Program-made: the position numbers and the translations under genes | Assembly: GCA_022826645.1 (NCBI GenBank) | Contig: JAJDUM010000040.1 | Coordinates: 1-55,100 of the forward strand | DNA from: Candidatus Poribacteria bacterium | GTDB lineage: Bacteria > Poribacteria > WGA-4E > PCPOR2b | Length of the DNA: 55,100 bases | Reading direction: 5' to 3' | Notes under the pieces: model-generated | What the model saw: the letters and a program-made list of their open reading frames with translations, nothing else | Database searches by the model: none | What the model was told of the DNA's origin: nothing | Shown: positions 16,521-25,775 of the stretch, one piece after another | Position numbering within the stretch: position 1 is the stretch's first letter | Layout: each line of letters starts with the position of its first letter

Positions 16521-17294
16521 ATGGACCTTTTCGATGCTATCGCGCAACGCCGCACCCATCGCGGCAACTTTCGCAAAGACGCAATTTCTGAGGAACACCT
16601 TGATCAACTCATCCAAGCGGCGCAGTGGGCACCCTCCCCATTCAACACACAGCCTTGGGAGTTCCTCATTATTCGCGAAGACGTAGGGAAAAACGCCCTT
16701 GCGGAGTTGACCGCGAAGAGTGTTGTTGATCAGTTCAAAGACAGTACTTTTCTGGACGACAATAGCCGCTGGATGCGTCTGACAGAAGCGGAGTGGGAAG
16801 AGCGCGGTGATGGCGTGCTGCTGATCGATCATGTTGACCTCCCACCGCTATTCCGCAAAGATCCAACGAAACTCAAGCCGCTGCTGAAACATGCGAAACA
16901 TCTCAGTATTCTGGGGCACCTGGGGGCAGGGAAGCTGCCCGCCAAAGAAATCTCCGAGCTTGTCCGTACTTCGCCGCTGCTCCTCCTCATCCTGATGGAC
17001 AGTACCAGACGCCCGCCCGGCGAAGGTGGTGATCGGTGGATGTGGCTGGGTATGGGCGCTGCCATCCAGAATCTGCTTTTGACAGCCACAGCGCTCGGCA
17101 TCGGCACACAGTTTGTCAGTGCGCCGCTGGAAAGTCAAGAGGATCGCAAAAGAATCCAGGCATCCTTTAATATCCCAGAGTCCCACGAGATTATTACGCT
17201 GCTGCGGCTCGGCTACCTTAGCGGGTCAAGCGGTAAATCCGTCCGTTTGCCTTCATCGACGGTTGTTTGCCACGAAAATTATCAACCCAAATAG
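16521..17294 (+). CDS. Nitroreductase family protein
   Basis: A 257-residue FMN-dependent nitroreductase-fold protein. The opening LFDAIAQRRTHRGNF with the RR-x-x-R FMN contact, the APSPFNTQPWEFLII segment and the later LGMGAAIQNLLLTATALGIGTQF are all family hallmarks. A GGAG ribosome site precedes the ATG. Physiological substrates in this family vary widely (quinones, nitro compounds, flavins), so none is assigned. An insertion around residues 75-150 makes it longer than the 190-220-residue norm. Confidence 0.85.
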   Translation: MDLFDAIAQRRTHRGNFRKDAISEEHLDQLIQAAQWAPSPFNTQPWEFLIIREDVGKNALAELTAKSVVDQFKDSTFLDDNSRWMRLTEAEWEERGDGVLLIDHVDLPPLFRKDPTKLKPLLKHAKHLSILGHLGAGKLPAKEISELVRTSPLLLLILMDSTRRPPGEGGDRWMWLGMGAAIQNLLLTATALGIGTQFVSAPLESQEDRKRIQASFNIPESHEIITLLRLGYLSGSSGKSVRLPSSTVVCHENYQPK

Positions 17295-17469
17295 GGGCGT
17301 AGGCCGTACCCGTTGAACAGATCGGATTCATCAGTTCATTAGTTCAAAAGTTCATTAATCACACCCATGAATCAATATGCCAATGAATTAGTGAACCAAC
17401 ATGACTACGTCGAGATGTGAACCTCGACCTACTATAGTAGATGTTGGAATTAATGAGACACTTCAAACC

Positions 17470-17490
17470 GGTGCGGTTGGAAACCGCACC
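17470..17490. repeat. GGTGCGGTT palindrome
   Basis: Perfect 9-bp inverted repeat GGTGCGGTT/AACCGCACC with a 3-base loop, repeated at 48767-48787 with identical flanks (CTACCGGG). It lies in the gap between the convergent nitroreductase and MurJ genes, otherwise without features. Confidence 0.75.
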
Positions 17491-17565
17491 TACCGGGGTG
17501 GGCGAAAGTATTTATTTATTTTTAGAATCCACTATAATCCAATTACCTAATGAAGTAATGTACTA

Positions 17566-19209
17566 TTACAGCCGTCGAGCGATTGCGCTCAGCAGTTGAT
17601 CCAACTCTTGAATTCTCATCAACTTGGCACCCGCTACCAAAACGGCAACGCCCAACCCTATCGGGACAAACGCACCGATGAACCGAGCGATAATGCTTTC
17701 GACACCCAACCACCCCTCGATCTGTGTGTAACTCCACCAGCAGGCGCACCCCATAACGGCAGAAGCAAGCGCGAGTTTAATCAGCAGCAGGGGAATATGG
17801 CTTAATCCCAATCCTCCAGCCTTTCCTCGTAAAAGAAACAGGAGCGCAACGAAATTCAGCGTAATCGTGCAGGAGGTCGATAGCGCGAGGGATCGGTGGT
17901 CGAATCCGAGCCGGTAGATAAAGAGGTAGTTCAGCAGAATATTGAGTCCAACGGTGCACAGGCTAATTATAGCAGGAGTACGTGTATCGTTGAAGGTATA
18001 AAATCCATCCGTCACGATCTTGACAGCCGAAAAGCCGCAGAGACCGAAGGCGTAGTAGAACAGGGCACCTGCCGTTTGTTGCGTATCGAGAGGGCTCGCT
18101 TGTCCGCCCTCAAAGATGAGACGACAGATCGGCTCCGCGAGCACCATCAATCCAATGGATGCAGGCACCGTGAGCAGAAACATCAGACGCAGCGCATACG
18201 TAAAAGCACGGCGGAACTCCTCCATGTTTCCTGCTGCGACCAATTTCGCAAGGTTCGGCAGGGCGACGGTGGAGATCGCTACACCGAAGACACCTATCGG
18301 TAGGTGCATCAGTCGAAAGGCACGGTTAATCCAGGTCAACCAGCCCCCGCCCTCCGATGCGAAGATTGAGTTGATCAGCACATTTATCTGCAACGCGGCA
18401 ACCCCAAGGATCGCCGGACCGATAAGCCGGATAACCTGCCGTACCCGCTCATCGTGAAAGCTGAGGAGGGACTGATAACGGAATCCGACACGCCGTGCTG
18501 AAGGCACCTGAATCAGGAACTGCAACGCGCCTCCAACGACTACACCAACCGCCATCCCCGTTGTCCGGTGCAGGTCAAGGCTCGGCCCGATATAGTAACC
18601 ACATACCCCGACAATCAACGAACCCACGTTAAAAAAGGAGGACGCGGAGGCGGGCAGCCCAAACTTGCCCTTGCTGTTGAGAAGCCCCATCGTCACCGCC
18701 GCCAATGAAACCAGTATCAGGTACGGGAACATGATCTGGGTCAGGTAGACCGTCAGGTCACGCTTGGACTCGAAGCCGAAGTGTTCAGACGGATCGAGCG
18801 GCACCTCTTGGAACCCCTTGCCGGTGAATATCAGATCGACAATAGCGGGGGCAGCGAAAATCCCAACGAGCGTTATCAGGGTTAGCAGGAGGAAACTGGC
18901 GTTGAACACCCGGTTCGCCAAGCGCCAAGCGGCTTCTTCGCCGTCCTCCAATTCGGTCGCCGTAAAGGTTGTGACGAACGCCTTGCTCAACGCACCTTCG
19001 CCGAACAGATCCCGCATCAGGTTAGGGATTCGGAACGCGGCATAGAACGCATCGCCGCCGATGCCAGCGGCAAAGTAGTAGGCGATGACCTTCTCGCGGA
19101 CCAGCCCAAGCAGGCGCGATGCCATGACGGCGATACTAACGATCCCGGCAGATCGGGTGACGCGCTGTTGGGCTTCGGAGGTTGTGGCTGTATCGATTTC
19201 ATTGTCCAT
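17566..19209 (-). CDS. murJ: Lipid II flippase MurJ (MviN)
   Basis: A 547-residue MOP-superfamily transporter with about 14 membrane segments. It flips lipid-linked peptidoglycan precursor across the inner membrane. The N-terminal stretch ASRLLGLVREKVIAYYFAA and the loop GDAFYAAFRIPNLMRDLFGEGALSKAFV are the signature of MurJ. FPYLILVSLAAVTMGLLNSKGKF and the arginine- and glycine-rich RAFRLMHLPIGVFGVAI are likewise conserved. Length is normal for the family. The presence of MurJ points to a peptidoglycan-containing cell, relevant because Poribacteria were once grouped with Planctomycetes relatives. Confidence 0.95.
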   Translation of the reverse strand: MDNEIDTATTSEAQQRVTRSAGIVSIAVMASRLLGLVREKVIAYYFAAGIGGDAFYAAFRIPNLMRDLFGEGALSKAFVTTFTATELEDGEEAAWRLANRVFNASFLLLTLITLVGIFAAPAIVDLIFTGKGFQEVPLDPSEHFGFESKRDLTVYLTQIMFPYLILVSLAAVTMGLLNSKGKFGLPASASSFFNVGSLIVGVCGYYIGPSLDLHRTTGMAVGVVVGGALQFLIQVPSARRVGFRYQSLLSFHDERVRQVIRLIGPAILGVAALQINVLINSIFASEGGGWLTWINRAFRLMHLPIGVFGVAISTVALPNLAKLVAAGNMEEFRRAFTYALRLMFLLTVPASIGLMVLAEPICRLIFEGGQASPLDTQQTAGALFYYAFGLCGFSAVKIVTDGFYTFNDTRTPAIISLCTVGLNILLNYLFIYRLGFDHRSLALSTSCTITLNFVALLFLLRGKAGGLGLSHIPLLLIKLALASAVMGCACWWSYTQIEGWLGVESIIARFIGAFVPIGLGVAVLVAGAKLMRIQELDQLLSAIARRL

Positions 19210-19289
19210 TTGTGGCTAACTCAATTTGTCGCTTATAGAAAACGCTGGTAGCCGTGTCAGGGGCGATGCACTCAACTCAATCACGGCTC

Positions 19290-19391
19290 GCAGTGGATTG
19301 ACAAATCCACTGCACACGCACGAAGATGACTCCGCTCCGCCTTGTCCCGATTTATCGGGGAGAGTCTAAGACTTGGATATGTCTATCCAAG
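19290..19391. repeat. Double-hairpin repeat, second copy
   Basis: GCAGTGGATT with AATCCACTGC (19290-19313) and CTTGGATA with TATCCAAG (19372-19391): the same two hairpins as at 12369-12432 in the reverse order, separated by a CCCGATTTATCGGGG palindrome. Confidence 0.8.
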
Positions 19392-19443
19392 CCGAGCAAC
19401 TTCGATAGATAGCAACTTAGGTTATATCCAACGCTTTTTTCGT

Positions 19444-20433
19444 CTATTCGTTGGCTTCGTCCTCTTCGGGGACATAATTGCTGGCATCAAGCGCCTCAAC
19501 TCGTGGAGAGAAAACCTTGTGAAAGATTTCGAGCTTATTACATAACCATTCGTGCTGTCTATCCCAGTCTGAGCGGTCTTCGAGATCGATCTCATCCTGA
19601 GAAGAGAGGCTTATGTAACTTTGCTTCCGCCCGGGTCTTCCCTCCCACTCCAATTTGGCACCAATCTCCCCTTCGATGTCTACCTTATCTTGTTCCAAGA
19701 GATAGAAGTGAGGCTTTGCGTCTGGACCTCTGAGCGTGAGACCAACACAGATCCATTTCTCACGTTTGTTGATAGTAGCGTCAAGCGAGAAATGAGACCG
19801 ACCAACACCGAAGCCTAACCAGTTCCGCGCCCAAGCTTCAACAGGGTTGATTACGCCATCGCGCTGCTCTAGAAGATCTCCTAGCCCTGTCCAGTATTCA
19901 AGATACAACTGCTTTGTAGGGGTTAATTCTCCGCTTGGTGATATCCTCGAAGCAGTTTTCGTCCAAGCGTTGGGGTGTGAGACTACGTTAAATTTCGGTG
20001 CTATCGGTGAATCACCAATCCGCCACAATTCAATCTCCAGACCGAAGAAACTGAACTTCTCATCTGTGATTTCGTTTAGCCAATCGAGTGCGGCGCGGTG
20101 TTCATCTGTGAAACGTTCAGCAATCCAGACAACTGTTACGGCGTTCAACCCAGCGGCATAGGTTAACAATTGACCAAGATGGGTGTGGTCCGTCGGCTCA
20201 AGCTGATTTTCAATCAGCACCCAATTGTCAGTCGATATATCCTTACATAGAATATCGGCTCGGAACGGACCAACATTTCTCTCCTGTGCCTCGACCTCAA
20301 GCTCAACCCCAATGATCTCGCCGAGAAGGCTTATATTTTCCTCGCGAGCCAACCAAGGGGTAAAATCACCCGCTTCATCTTCCCAAAACTCCCTGAGTGG
20401 TATTTTGATCAAACGTCCAAGTTCTTCTTCCAT
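19444..20433 (-). CDS. DUF4268 domain protein, possible PD-(D/E)xK nuclease fold
   Basis: A 329-residue protein resembling DUF4268 proteins. The N-terminal 150 residues carry FRADILCK followed by VLIENQLEPTDHTHLGQLLTYAAG, a D...E-x-Q pattern with a following helix. This is the layout of PD-(D/E)xK-type nucleases in restriction and repair enzymes, with Gln replacing the usual Lys. The C-terminal half (LYLEYWTGLGDLLEQ onward) matches the DUF4268 region. GGAG precedes the ATG. No methylase or helicase is adjacent. Activity is inferred, not shown. Confidence 0.65.
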   Translation of the reverse strand: MEEELGRLIKIPLREFWEDEAGDFTPWLAREENISLLGEIIGVELEVEAQERNVGPFRADILCKDISTDNWVLIENQLEPTDHTHLGQLLTYAAGLNAVTVVWIAERFTDEHRAALDWLNEITDEKFSFFGLEIELWRIGDSPIAPKFNVVSHPNAWTKTASRISPSGELTPTKQLYLEYWTGLGDLLEQRDGVINPVEAWARNWLGFGVGRSHFSLDATINKREKWICVGLTLRGPDAKPHFYLLEQDKVDIEGEIGAKLEWEGRPGRKQSYISLSSQDEIDLEDRSDWDRQHEWLCNKLEIFHKVFSPRVEALDASNYVPEEDEANE

Positions 20434-20990
20434 TATCTCTATCTCCTCTATAACCTTTGGTGCTAGTTAGTGAGAAAGCCGCCTCCACATTGTTCAAGTC
20501 GCTTTGGATCCCGATTTATCAGGGAGTTCACTGGTTCATTCATTCTCCTTACGTTCCGCCTTTCGGATACACATGTCGCCCCTCTGGGGCTTTAGGATAT
20601 TTGTTTATCCGTGTACTATAAACATGTCGCCCCGCTGGGGCTAAATGAACCAATGCTTTTGACGTTTCACGCATCACGTTATCAACAACTGCAAACTAGC
20701 ACCAGTGGTTCTATAACCTTTGGTGCTAGTGTTCTGTCAAATAAATCATGATAATTGCCTCACGGCTCCGTTCCGAGAGTCCGACACTTGGATAGCCATG
20801 TCCAAGTTCGCTTGGCTGAGGGAGCGTCTAAAGGCGGCTTTTGTACCACAATCTGTTAGATTCTGATCCACCCGCAACCTGACAGTGTACTATAAACATG
20901 TCGCCCCTCTGGGGCTAAATGAACCGATAAACCAATGATTTTCACGCATCACGTTATTAACAGCTGCAAACTAGCACCATTGGTTCTATA
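20434..20990. repeat. Gene-free stretch built of dispersed palindromes
   Basis: No gene is visible. It contains two ACATGTCGCCCC-GGGGCT palindromes in direct order (about 20570-20645), a third at about 20884-20925, a degenerate double-hairpin copy (about 20790-20815), and two copies of the short interspersed string TTTCACGCATCACGTTAT. The phrase CAAACTAGCACCA(T/G)TGGTTCTATA occurs twice. Confidence 0.75.
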
Positions 20991-22223
20991 TCAATTCCAA
21001 TCCACCGGCGACTTCATCTGTCCCAAGAGCGTGCGGCGCACCCAATCCAAGGATTGGACAACCAACCACCGGCGCATATGATCGGTATCCTGATAGTTGC
21101 GACCGCGTTCAAAGAGACGCGCTTCGCCTGGTCCGTTCAGGGCAACAAAGGTTGAAGCATCTTTATAGGGACCAATCATTGCAAGTCCTATGCCGCCAGC
21201 AGGTGTGACACGCTCAGCAAGGGAAACAGCCAGGGAACGCGCTTCTTCAACATCCGTGGGGTTGGCGATGGCGGCGTCCGAATGTTTCGACGCGTCCGTT
21301 AAATTAGCCGGAGCCAGATCGGTTGTAACGAGGTCAACGTAGCCGGACTCAACGAGATCTCGTGCGAGTTGACCGCCGGTGAGTGTGTCAACTACGCCTA
21401 TCTTGAGCGATCTTTCTTGCATTAGCTCGCCGACAACCTCCGCCACGGTTACCTTCCCCACACCATAGACGGCGACTCCCAGCCGTTCACGGAGTCTTTC
21501 TTCCATCCCAGCGACGAGCGTATCGGCTTCTTCTTCCGTATCCGCCTTTGCGGTGATTCGCACATCAGTCTGACCGATATGGGCTGCCAGTCCTACGGTA
21601 GGATTGCCCTCCGTCATCAGATCGCCGATGCCACGATCGATGTTGCTCTCACCTACGGCACATGTGCGCAGCACACGAACCCGCGTCACCTTGATTCCCC
21701 CCATGCGCTCAATCAGCAGCGGGATGACGGTGTTCTCCATCATGTGGTCCAGTTCCCTCGGAACGCCAGGCAGCGAAATGATACAGCCCCGCCCGTTCAC
21801 ATCCTCGCTTAGATAGCAGGGTGCCGTACCCACCGGATTTGTCAGTGGCGTTGCGCCTTCGGGGATGTAGGCTTGTCGCTTGTTGTTGTCCGCCATTGGA
21901 CGACCAAACCGGTTGAAACGCGTGGCAATTTCTGCCTCCAGTTCCGTACTGTAGACCAGTCTACGCCCGGTTGCATCGGCAACGGCTTGGCGTGTAACAT
22001 CGTCCACTGTGGGACCGATACCACCGGATGTGATGATGACATCCGACCGATCAAGCGCCAAGTTGAGGACCTCGGTCATTCGGTCGAGATTATCGCCGAC
22101 AGTTGTTTTGTAGTATAGGTCTAGCCCAATATCTCGGAGCGCGAGCGCCAATCTGTTAGCGTTGGTGTCGACAATCTCTCCGAGCAGGAGTTCGGTTCCA
22201 ATCATAACAATTTCTGCGTGCAT
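20991..22223 (-). CDS. cinA: CinA family protein with degenerate PncC domain
   Basis: A 410-residue protein. Residues 1-170 are the MoCF-biosynthesis-like domain (IGTELLLGEIVDTNA; ITSGGIGPTVDDVT), which in CinA acts on ADP-ribose. The C-terminal 160 residues align with the nicotinamide-mononucleotide deamidase PncC. There the family nucleophile motif AESCTGG reads VDTLTGG (280-284 for TLTGG), so the catalytic Ser is Thr, and the later GIAGP reads MIGPY. The deamidase is therefore probably inactive. The ATG at 22223 with AAGAGG upstream is preferred over an adjacent TTG. Confidence 0.85.
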   Translation of the reverse strand: MHAEIVMIGTELLLGEIVDTNANRLALALRDIGLDLYYKTTVGDNLDRMTEVLNLALDRSDVIITSGGIGPTVDDVTRQAVADATGRRLVYSTELEAEIATRFNRFGRPMADNNKRQAYIPEGATPLTNPVGTAPCYLSEDVNGRGCIISLPGVPRELDHMMENTVIPLLIERMGGIKVTRVRVLRTCAVGESNIDRGIGDLMTEGNPTVGLAAHIGQTDVRITAKADTEEEADTLVAGMEERLRERLGVAVYGVGKVTVAEVVGELMQERSLKIGVVDTLTGGQLARDLVESGYVDLVTTDLAPANLTDASKHSDAAIANPTDVEEARSLAVSLAERVTPAGGIGLAMIGPYKDASTFVALNGPGEARLFERGRNYQDTDHMRRWLVVQSLDWVRRTLLGQMKSPVDWN

Positions 22224-22281
22224 CAAATACCTCTTATGTTGAAATAATGTTTAAGATTTTTCCGTATGTGCATCATACAAA

Positions 22282-22313
22282 GAAACCGAGTTTTCAAGAA
22301 AAAACTCGGTTTC
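22282..22313. repeat. GAAACCGAG palindrome, copy 3
   Basis: Stem GAAACCGAGTTTT with AAAACTCGGTTTC around CAAGA, as at 13873. It lies between the unknown gene and CinA on the same strand and could end the transcript of the unknown gene. Confidence 0.75.
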
Positions 22314-22375
22314 TGCCCCTATAGGATTTGCAGGGAATGCAGATCTGTGTTCGCCACTGACAATGAATTAGTGGA

Positions 22376-23233
22376 TTAAACTGGATTTGTTGCTCGTAAC
22401 ACAACGTTGGTAGCTTCAAATTCCCAGACCTCGTTATAAACGGTTGGGCGTGGTCGTGCGGGTGGATAGTTGGGTGGTGGATTATTCGGGTCTCGCAGCT
22501 CCAGACGATCCCGACCACGCGGTTTGTCCAGCCATTCCCGATCCGCATCCGATGCGTTGATCTCCCGCAGTAAGATGAACTCCACCCAGTCAAATGCGGA
22601 GATAGCGACCTGGGCCTGAAACACCCGCCTAACGTCGTTTCCGTCCCAAGTGCGGAGGTCGGGCAGCATGATGGGACCTGTGCAGACTTGGAACTGCTTA
22701 TCCTCCACATTGAGGTTCATGACATCTACAGGATATTCGACCGAGATCGAGAGTCCACGGTCGGTATCGCGATAGGTTGACCTTGCGTTTAGTAGGTCAC
22801 CGTTCAGGGTTGCTTCACAGATCTCACCGATATCGGTCAGCTCCGAAAAGTTTTCATGAGAACGCACATCAACCTTATAACTTTGATAGATCTCGCTAAG
22901 CTTTCTCGTTGAGGCTTCCTCGGATTCGTTGCTGGGTCTTCTCGCGATGCTTAACTGGGATTCATCGCTGAAAGCCATACGCCACTCACCGCTGGGGATC
23001 TGGAACATGTTTCGGGACGCGATTGTGTACTCGCTTCGACACGGTGCCCCGAGAAACATTTTTCTAACATGCCCGCTCGATTCGTCCCGTACTTCGCAGC
23101 TTGCTTCGAGACCGAATCGGACATGATACGCTTGGCCGGGCTCTCCCACAAACCCGCCTGTCCAACGATAGTAGGGATCGGGTGTCCATGGAAGTGAATG
23201 CCACGTAAACGTGGAGCGTGAAAAATCAATCAC
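22376..23233 (-). CDS. Hypothetical protein, unrecognised
   Basis: A 285-residue soluble protein that I do not recognise. A GTG start at 23233 is supported by AAAGGAG seven bases upstream; no ATG start fits. It is rich in aromatic residues at the N-terminus (WHSLPWTPDPYYRWTGGF), has no signal peptide or membrane segment, and has a proline-rich loop near the C-terminus (PPPNYPPARPRP). Mixed charge suggests a globular beta-rich protein. The codon pattern and ribosome site support a real gene. It is encoded just downstream of an aldo/keto reductase on the same strand, 44 bases apart, so possibly co-transcribed with it. Confidence 0.7.
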   Translation of the reverse strand: MIDFSRSTFTWHSLPWTPDPYYRWTGGFVGEPGQAYHVRFGLEASCEVRDESSGHVRKMFLGAPCRSEYTIASRNMFQIPSGEWRMAFSDESQLSIARRPSNESEEASTRKLSEIYQSYKVDVRSHENFSELTDIGEICEATLNGDLLNARSTYRDTDRGLSISVEYPVDVMNLNVEDKQFQVCTGPIMLPDLRTWDGNDVRRVFQAQVAISAFDWVEFILLREINASDADREWLDKPRGRDRLELRDPNNPPPNYPPARPRPTVYNEVWEFEATNVVLRATNPV

Positions 23234-23276
23234 AGTGTATCTCCTTTCAGGAATTTAGCAATCTAATGAACCCATA

Positions 23277-24227
23277 CTACCGATCCTTCAGGTAGACATA
23301 GGGTCTTCCGCGCCACCGCATCCGACGACCGCGACCAATGACCGTCAATTCGTACCAATCATCACGCTCCAGCGTAATATCCGCAGCCTCCACACCTTCC
23401 GCAATGTGGTCGGGGTTGCCGGTGCCCACAAGCGGGATAACGCCGCCGGGCAGTGCCATCAACCACGCCAAAGCGATCTGCCCCGGGGTTACGCCGTATC
23501 GATCAGCAACTATCTTGACTTGCGCTACGACACCCTGCTCCCGTTGTTCCTGCCAATCGCCGAACCCCTGATCGAAGGTGCGAGGCAGCGGTTTATTTCC
23601 CGTGAGCAGTCCACCCGCCAGCGGACTGTAGCAGAGCATGTTCATCTTCTTTTCCAGGCAGACAGCGGCAAGACCAACCTCCAATGGTTCTTGGATTAGG
23701 AGGTGAAATAGCGTCTGTAACGCCTCAACACGGGTATAGGCGGAGATAGCGCGTATCTCATCTGGTGTATAATTGCTGACCCCGACATGCCGGATCTTCC
23801 CCTCTGCTTTCAGGTCCTCCAATGCACGGGCGGTTTCCTCGGGATGCGCGAGATAGTCAATTCGGTGCGGTTGATAAAGGTCTATATAGTCCACCCCCAA
23901 ACGCTGGAGCGATCCCTCACAGCACTCCTTGATGTAGTCTGCGGACAGATTCCATGTGTATACATTCTCGTACCGCAGGGCGGCGCATTTGGAGGCAATA
24001 ATCACCTTTTCACGCGGGATCTTGCCCTCTCGGATGGCTTCTCCGAGTATTTTTTCGGATTCGCCGTCGCCGTAGATGTCTGCGGTATCGTATAGAGTGA
24101 TGCCCAGTTCATAGGCGCGATGGACGGTTGCGATGCTGCGTTCCTTCGCGGTGGGTGTTAGGCTCATACAACCCAAGGCAACGAGGGAAACCTGCTCTCC
24201 GGTTGTGCCAAGCTCCACATATTTCAT
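23277..24227 (-). CDS. Aldo/keto reductase
   Basis: A 316-residue NADPH-dependent oxidoreductase. Tetrad residues are visible: Asp and Tyr in YDTADIYGDGESEKILG, Lys in IIASKCA, and His in YQPHRID. NADP-binding elements lie near the end (GVIPLVGTGNPDHIAE). The start at 24227 is chosen for the TAGGAG ribosome site; the longer frame upstream is not protein-like. The family reduces sugars and aldehydes or oxidises sugar alcohols; the substrate is unknown. It may share a transcript with the downstream unknown gene. Confidence 0.85.
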   Translation of the reverse strand: MKYVELGTTGEQVSLVALGCMSLTPTAKERSIATVHRAYELGITLYDTADIYGDGESEKILGEAIREGKIPREKVIIASKCAALRYENVYTWNLSADYIKECCEGSLQRLGVDYIDLYQPHRIDYLAHPEETARALEDLKAEGKIRHVGVSNYTPDEIRAISAYTRVEALQTLFHLLIQEPLEVGLAAVCLEKKMNMLCYSPLAGGLLTGNKPLPRTFDQGFGDWQEQREQGVVAQVKIVADRYGVTPGQIALAWLMALPGGVIPLVGTGNPDHIAEGVEAADITLERDDWYELTVIGRGRRMRWRGRPYVYLKDR

Positions 24228-24700
24228 CTGTTTTCTCCTACATTGTTTGGACGTATTAGGATGATCTACAAAATTGGGTGGGGACCAAAAAATTGTGTAT
24301 GACTGGAAATTTTCACTCAGCCGCATAGTAGGCGCAGGCAGCGAAGGAGTTTGTAGAGTAATCCGTTGGATCCACTGTTTTCAGGATTTTCGAGTTGAGT
24401 AGAATTATAACTTTCAGGAGATAGAATTTCAAGAGTTAGTTTTTGGCCGGAAAATGCGGAATTTCTCCATGCCTTCCTTGGTTCAAGCGGGGTAAGATAT
24501 AGACCGCGGTAAACCGATGAGCCAATTGGAAGATTGCAGAATTGCGTAGACACTCCTCATGCACAGACAACCCCCTAAATCCCGCCCCCGATAAATCGGG
24601 ATGTACCACTTATCAGGGGGACTTGAGCAACTTGGGGAAGTTCCGGGTTCTGGTCAGGTAGATGACTGTTTCTCTAATTCACTAACAGAACCGATAAAGT
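24228..24700. repeat. Gene-free stretch with CCCCCTAAATCC element
   Basis: The gap between divergent genes holds a copy of the CCCCCTAAATCCCGCCCCC...GGGGGACTTGA element (about 24569-24626), nearly identical to those at 4186 and 43471. A 78-codon frame on the minus strand (24317-24553) has no ribosome site or recognisable product and is not called. Confidence 0.6.
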
Positions 24701-24703
24701 CAA

Positions 24704-24732
24704 TTGACAGGGATGAACGCTTTGATTATAAT
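24704..24732 (+). promoter_or_regulatory. Consensus sigma-70 promoter of sugar operon
   Basis: TTGACA (24704-24709), exactly 17 bases, TATAAT (24727-24732): both boxes are perfect consensus. The transcript would start near 24739, directly before GAGGAGG and the ATG at 24753, giving a very short leader. No operator palindrome is evident, so expression may be strong and largely constitutive (inference). Confidence 0.8.
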
Positions 24733-24752
24733 GGAGTTGAGGAGGACGATTT

Positions 24753-25775
24753 ATGTTGAGAGCAGGAATCATCGGTTGTGGCGGAATCACGGAACGGCGG
24801 CATGGACCCGTGTTAGCAAGTCTGGAGGGCCGTGTCACCGTTACCGCACTGGCAGATCTCGCCCAAGAACGCCTTGATCTAATGGGCGGAACACTGGGGG
24901 TTACATCGAGGCACCTTTATACTGATTGGGAAGAGATGCTTGCCAAAGAAAAGCTGGACTTGGTACATATTTGCACCCCTCACCATCTGCACGAACCCCA
25001 AGCAGTTACCGCGATGGAGCGTGGTGCTCACGTGTTTCTCGAAAAACCTATCGCTACCAACTTGGAAGAGGTTGACCGGATGATCGCTGCGGGAGAACGC
25101 ACCGGTCGCAAGATGACGGTCGGGCATAATCAGCTCTTCTCAGCGGCCCACCGGGCGGCGATGGATCAGATACAGGCGGGCGCGATCGGATCGGTGTTTC
25201 TGGTGCGTTCCGAGGGCTTCGGTGGGTCCCACGTGGTAGGCAGAGGCGTCTCTCAGCAGTGGCGTACCGAAGCCAGGGCTGGCGGCGGCGGACCTTTAAT
25301 TGATAACGGCTATCACCAGGTCTATACCGCGCTCAACTACGTCGGCTCGCCTGCGGTCAGGGTTTATGCACGGATCGGTCGGCATGTGCAGGATATCGAG
25401 GTGGAGGACACCGCATTGGTTCTGATCGAGCACGCTAACGGGGCAACAACTTCGATACAGGTTGGCTGGTCGGCGCTGGTGGGCGGCATCAGTGTGAATG
25501 AGATTTTGGGCACCGAGGGACAGATCCGCTTTGGCGGCGAGGCACCGGTGGCGGTGTGGCGTAAGGAGACAGGAGAGTGGGCGCATCCCCCGGTGGAGAG
25601 TGAAGGACCGGACGAGCTTGGGTTGCCGGTGGCGGTGCGACGTTTCGTGGATGCAATCGAAAATGATGGAGAGGTTCCAGTCTCCCCTGCGGCAGGACGT
25701 CATGTCTTGGCTATTATTGAGGCAGCATATCGGTCTGGCCAGAGCGGAGAATCTGTGGAGGTGGATAAACTATGA
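24753..25775 (+). CDS. Gfo/Idh/MocA family oxidoreductase
   Basis: A 340-residue NAD(P)-dependent dehydrogenase. GIIGCGGIT (5-13) is the dinucleotide motif and FLEKPIATN near residue 95-103 holds the catalytic Lys of the EKP motif. GGGPLIDNGYHQVYTALNY in the C-terminal domain carries the usual D-x3-H. First gene of an operon: its stop overlaps the next start (ATGA). The neighbours, a TIM-barrel sugar isomerase and an aldo/keto reductase, suggest a sugar or cyclitol oxidation pathway. Confidence 0.85.
   Translation: MLRAGIIGCGGITERRHGPVLASLEGRVTVTALADLAQERLDLMGGTLGVTSRHLYTDWEEMLAKEKLDLVHICTPHHLHEPQAVTAMERGAHVFLEKPIATNLEEVDRMIAAGERTGRKMTVGHNQLFSAAHRAAMDQIQAGAIGSVFLVRSEGFGGSHVVGRGVSQQWRTEARAGGGGPLIDNGYHQVYTALNYVGSPAVRVYARIGRHVQDIEVEDTALVLIEHANGATTSIQVGWSALVGGISVNEILGTEGQIRFGGEAPVAVWRKETGEWAHPPVESEGPDELGLPVAVRRFVDAIENDGEVPVSPAAGRHVLAIIEAAYRSGQSGESVEVDKL

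Noticed and set aside
19444..20433. Restriction-modification system centred on the DUF4268 gene
   Set aside because: No methyltransferase, specificity or helicase gene is adjacent; the nuclease motif alone is not enough.
24317..24553. 78-codon minus-strand frame in the gap before the sugar operon
   Set aside because: No ribosome site, no recognised product, and no support beyond being open.
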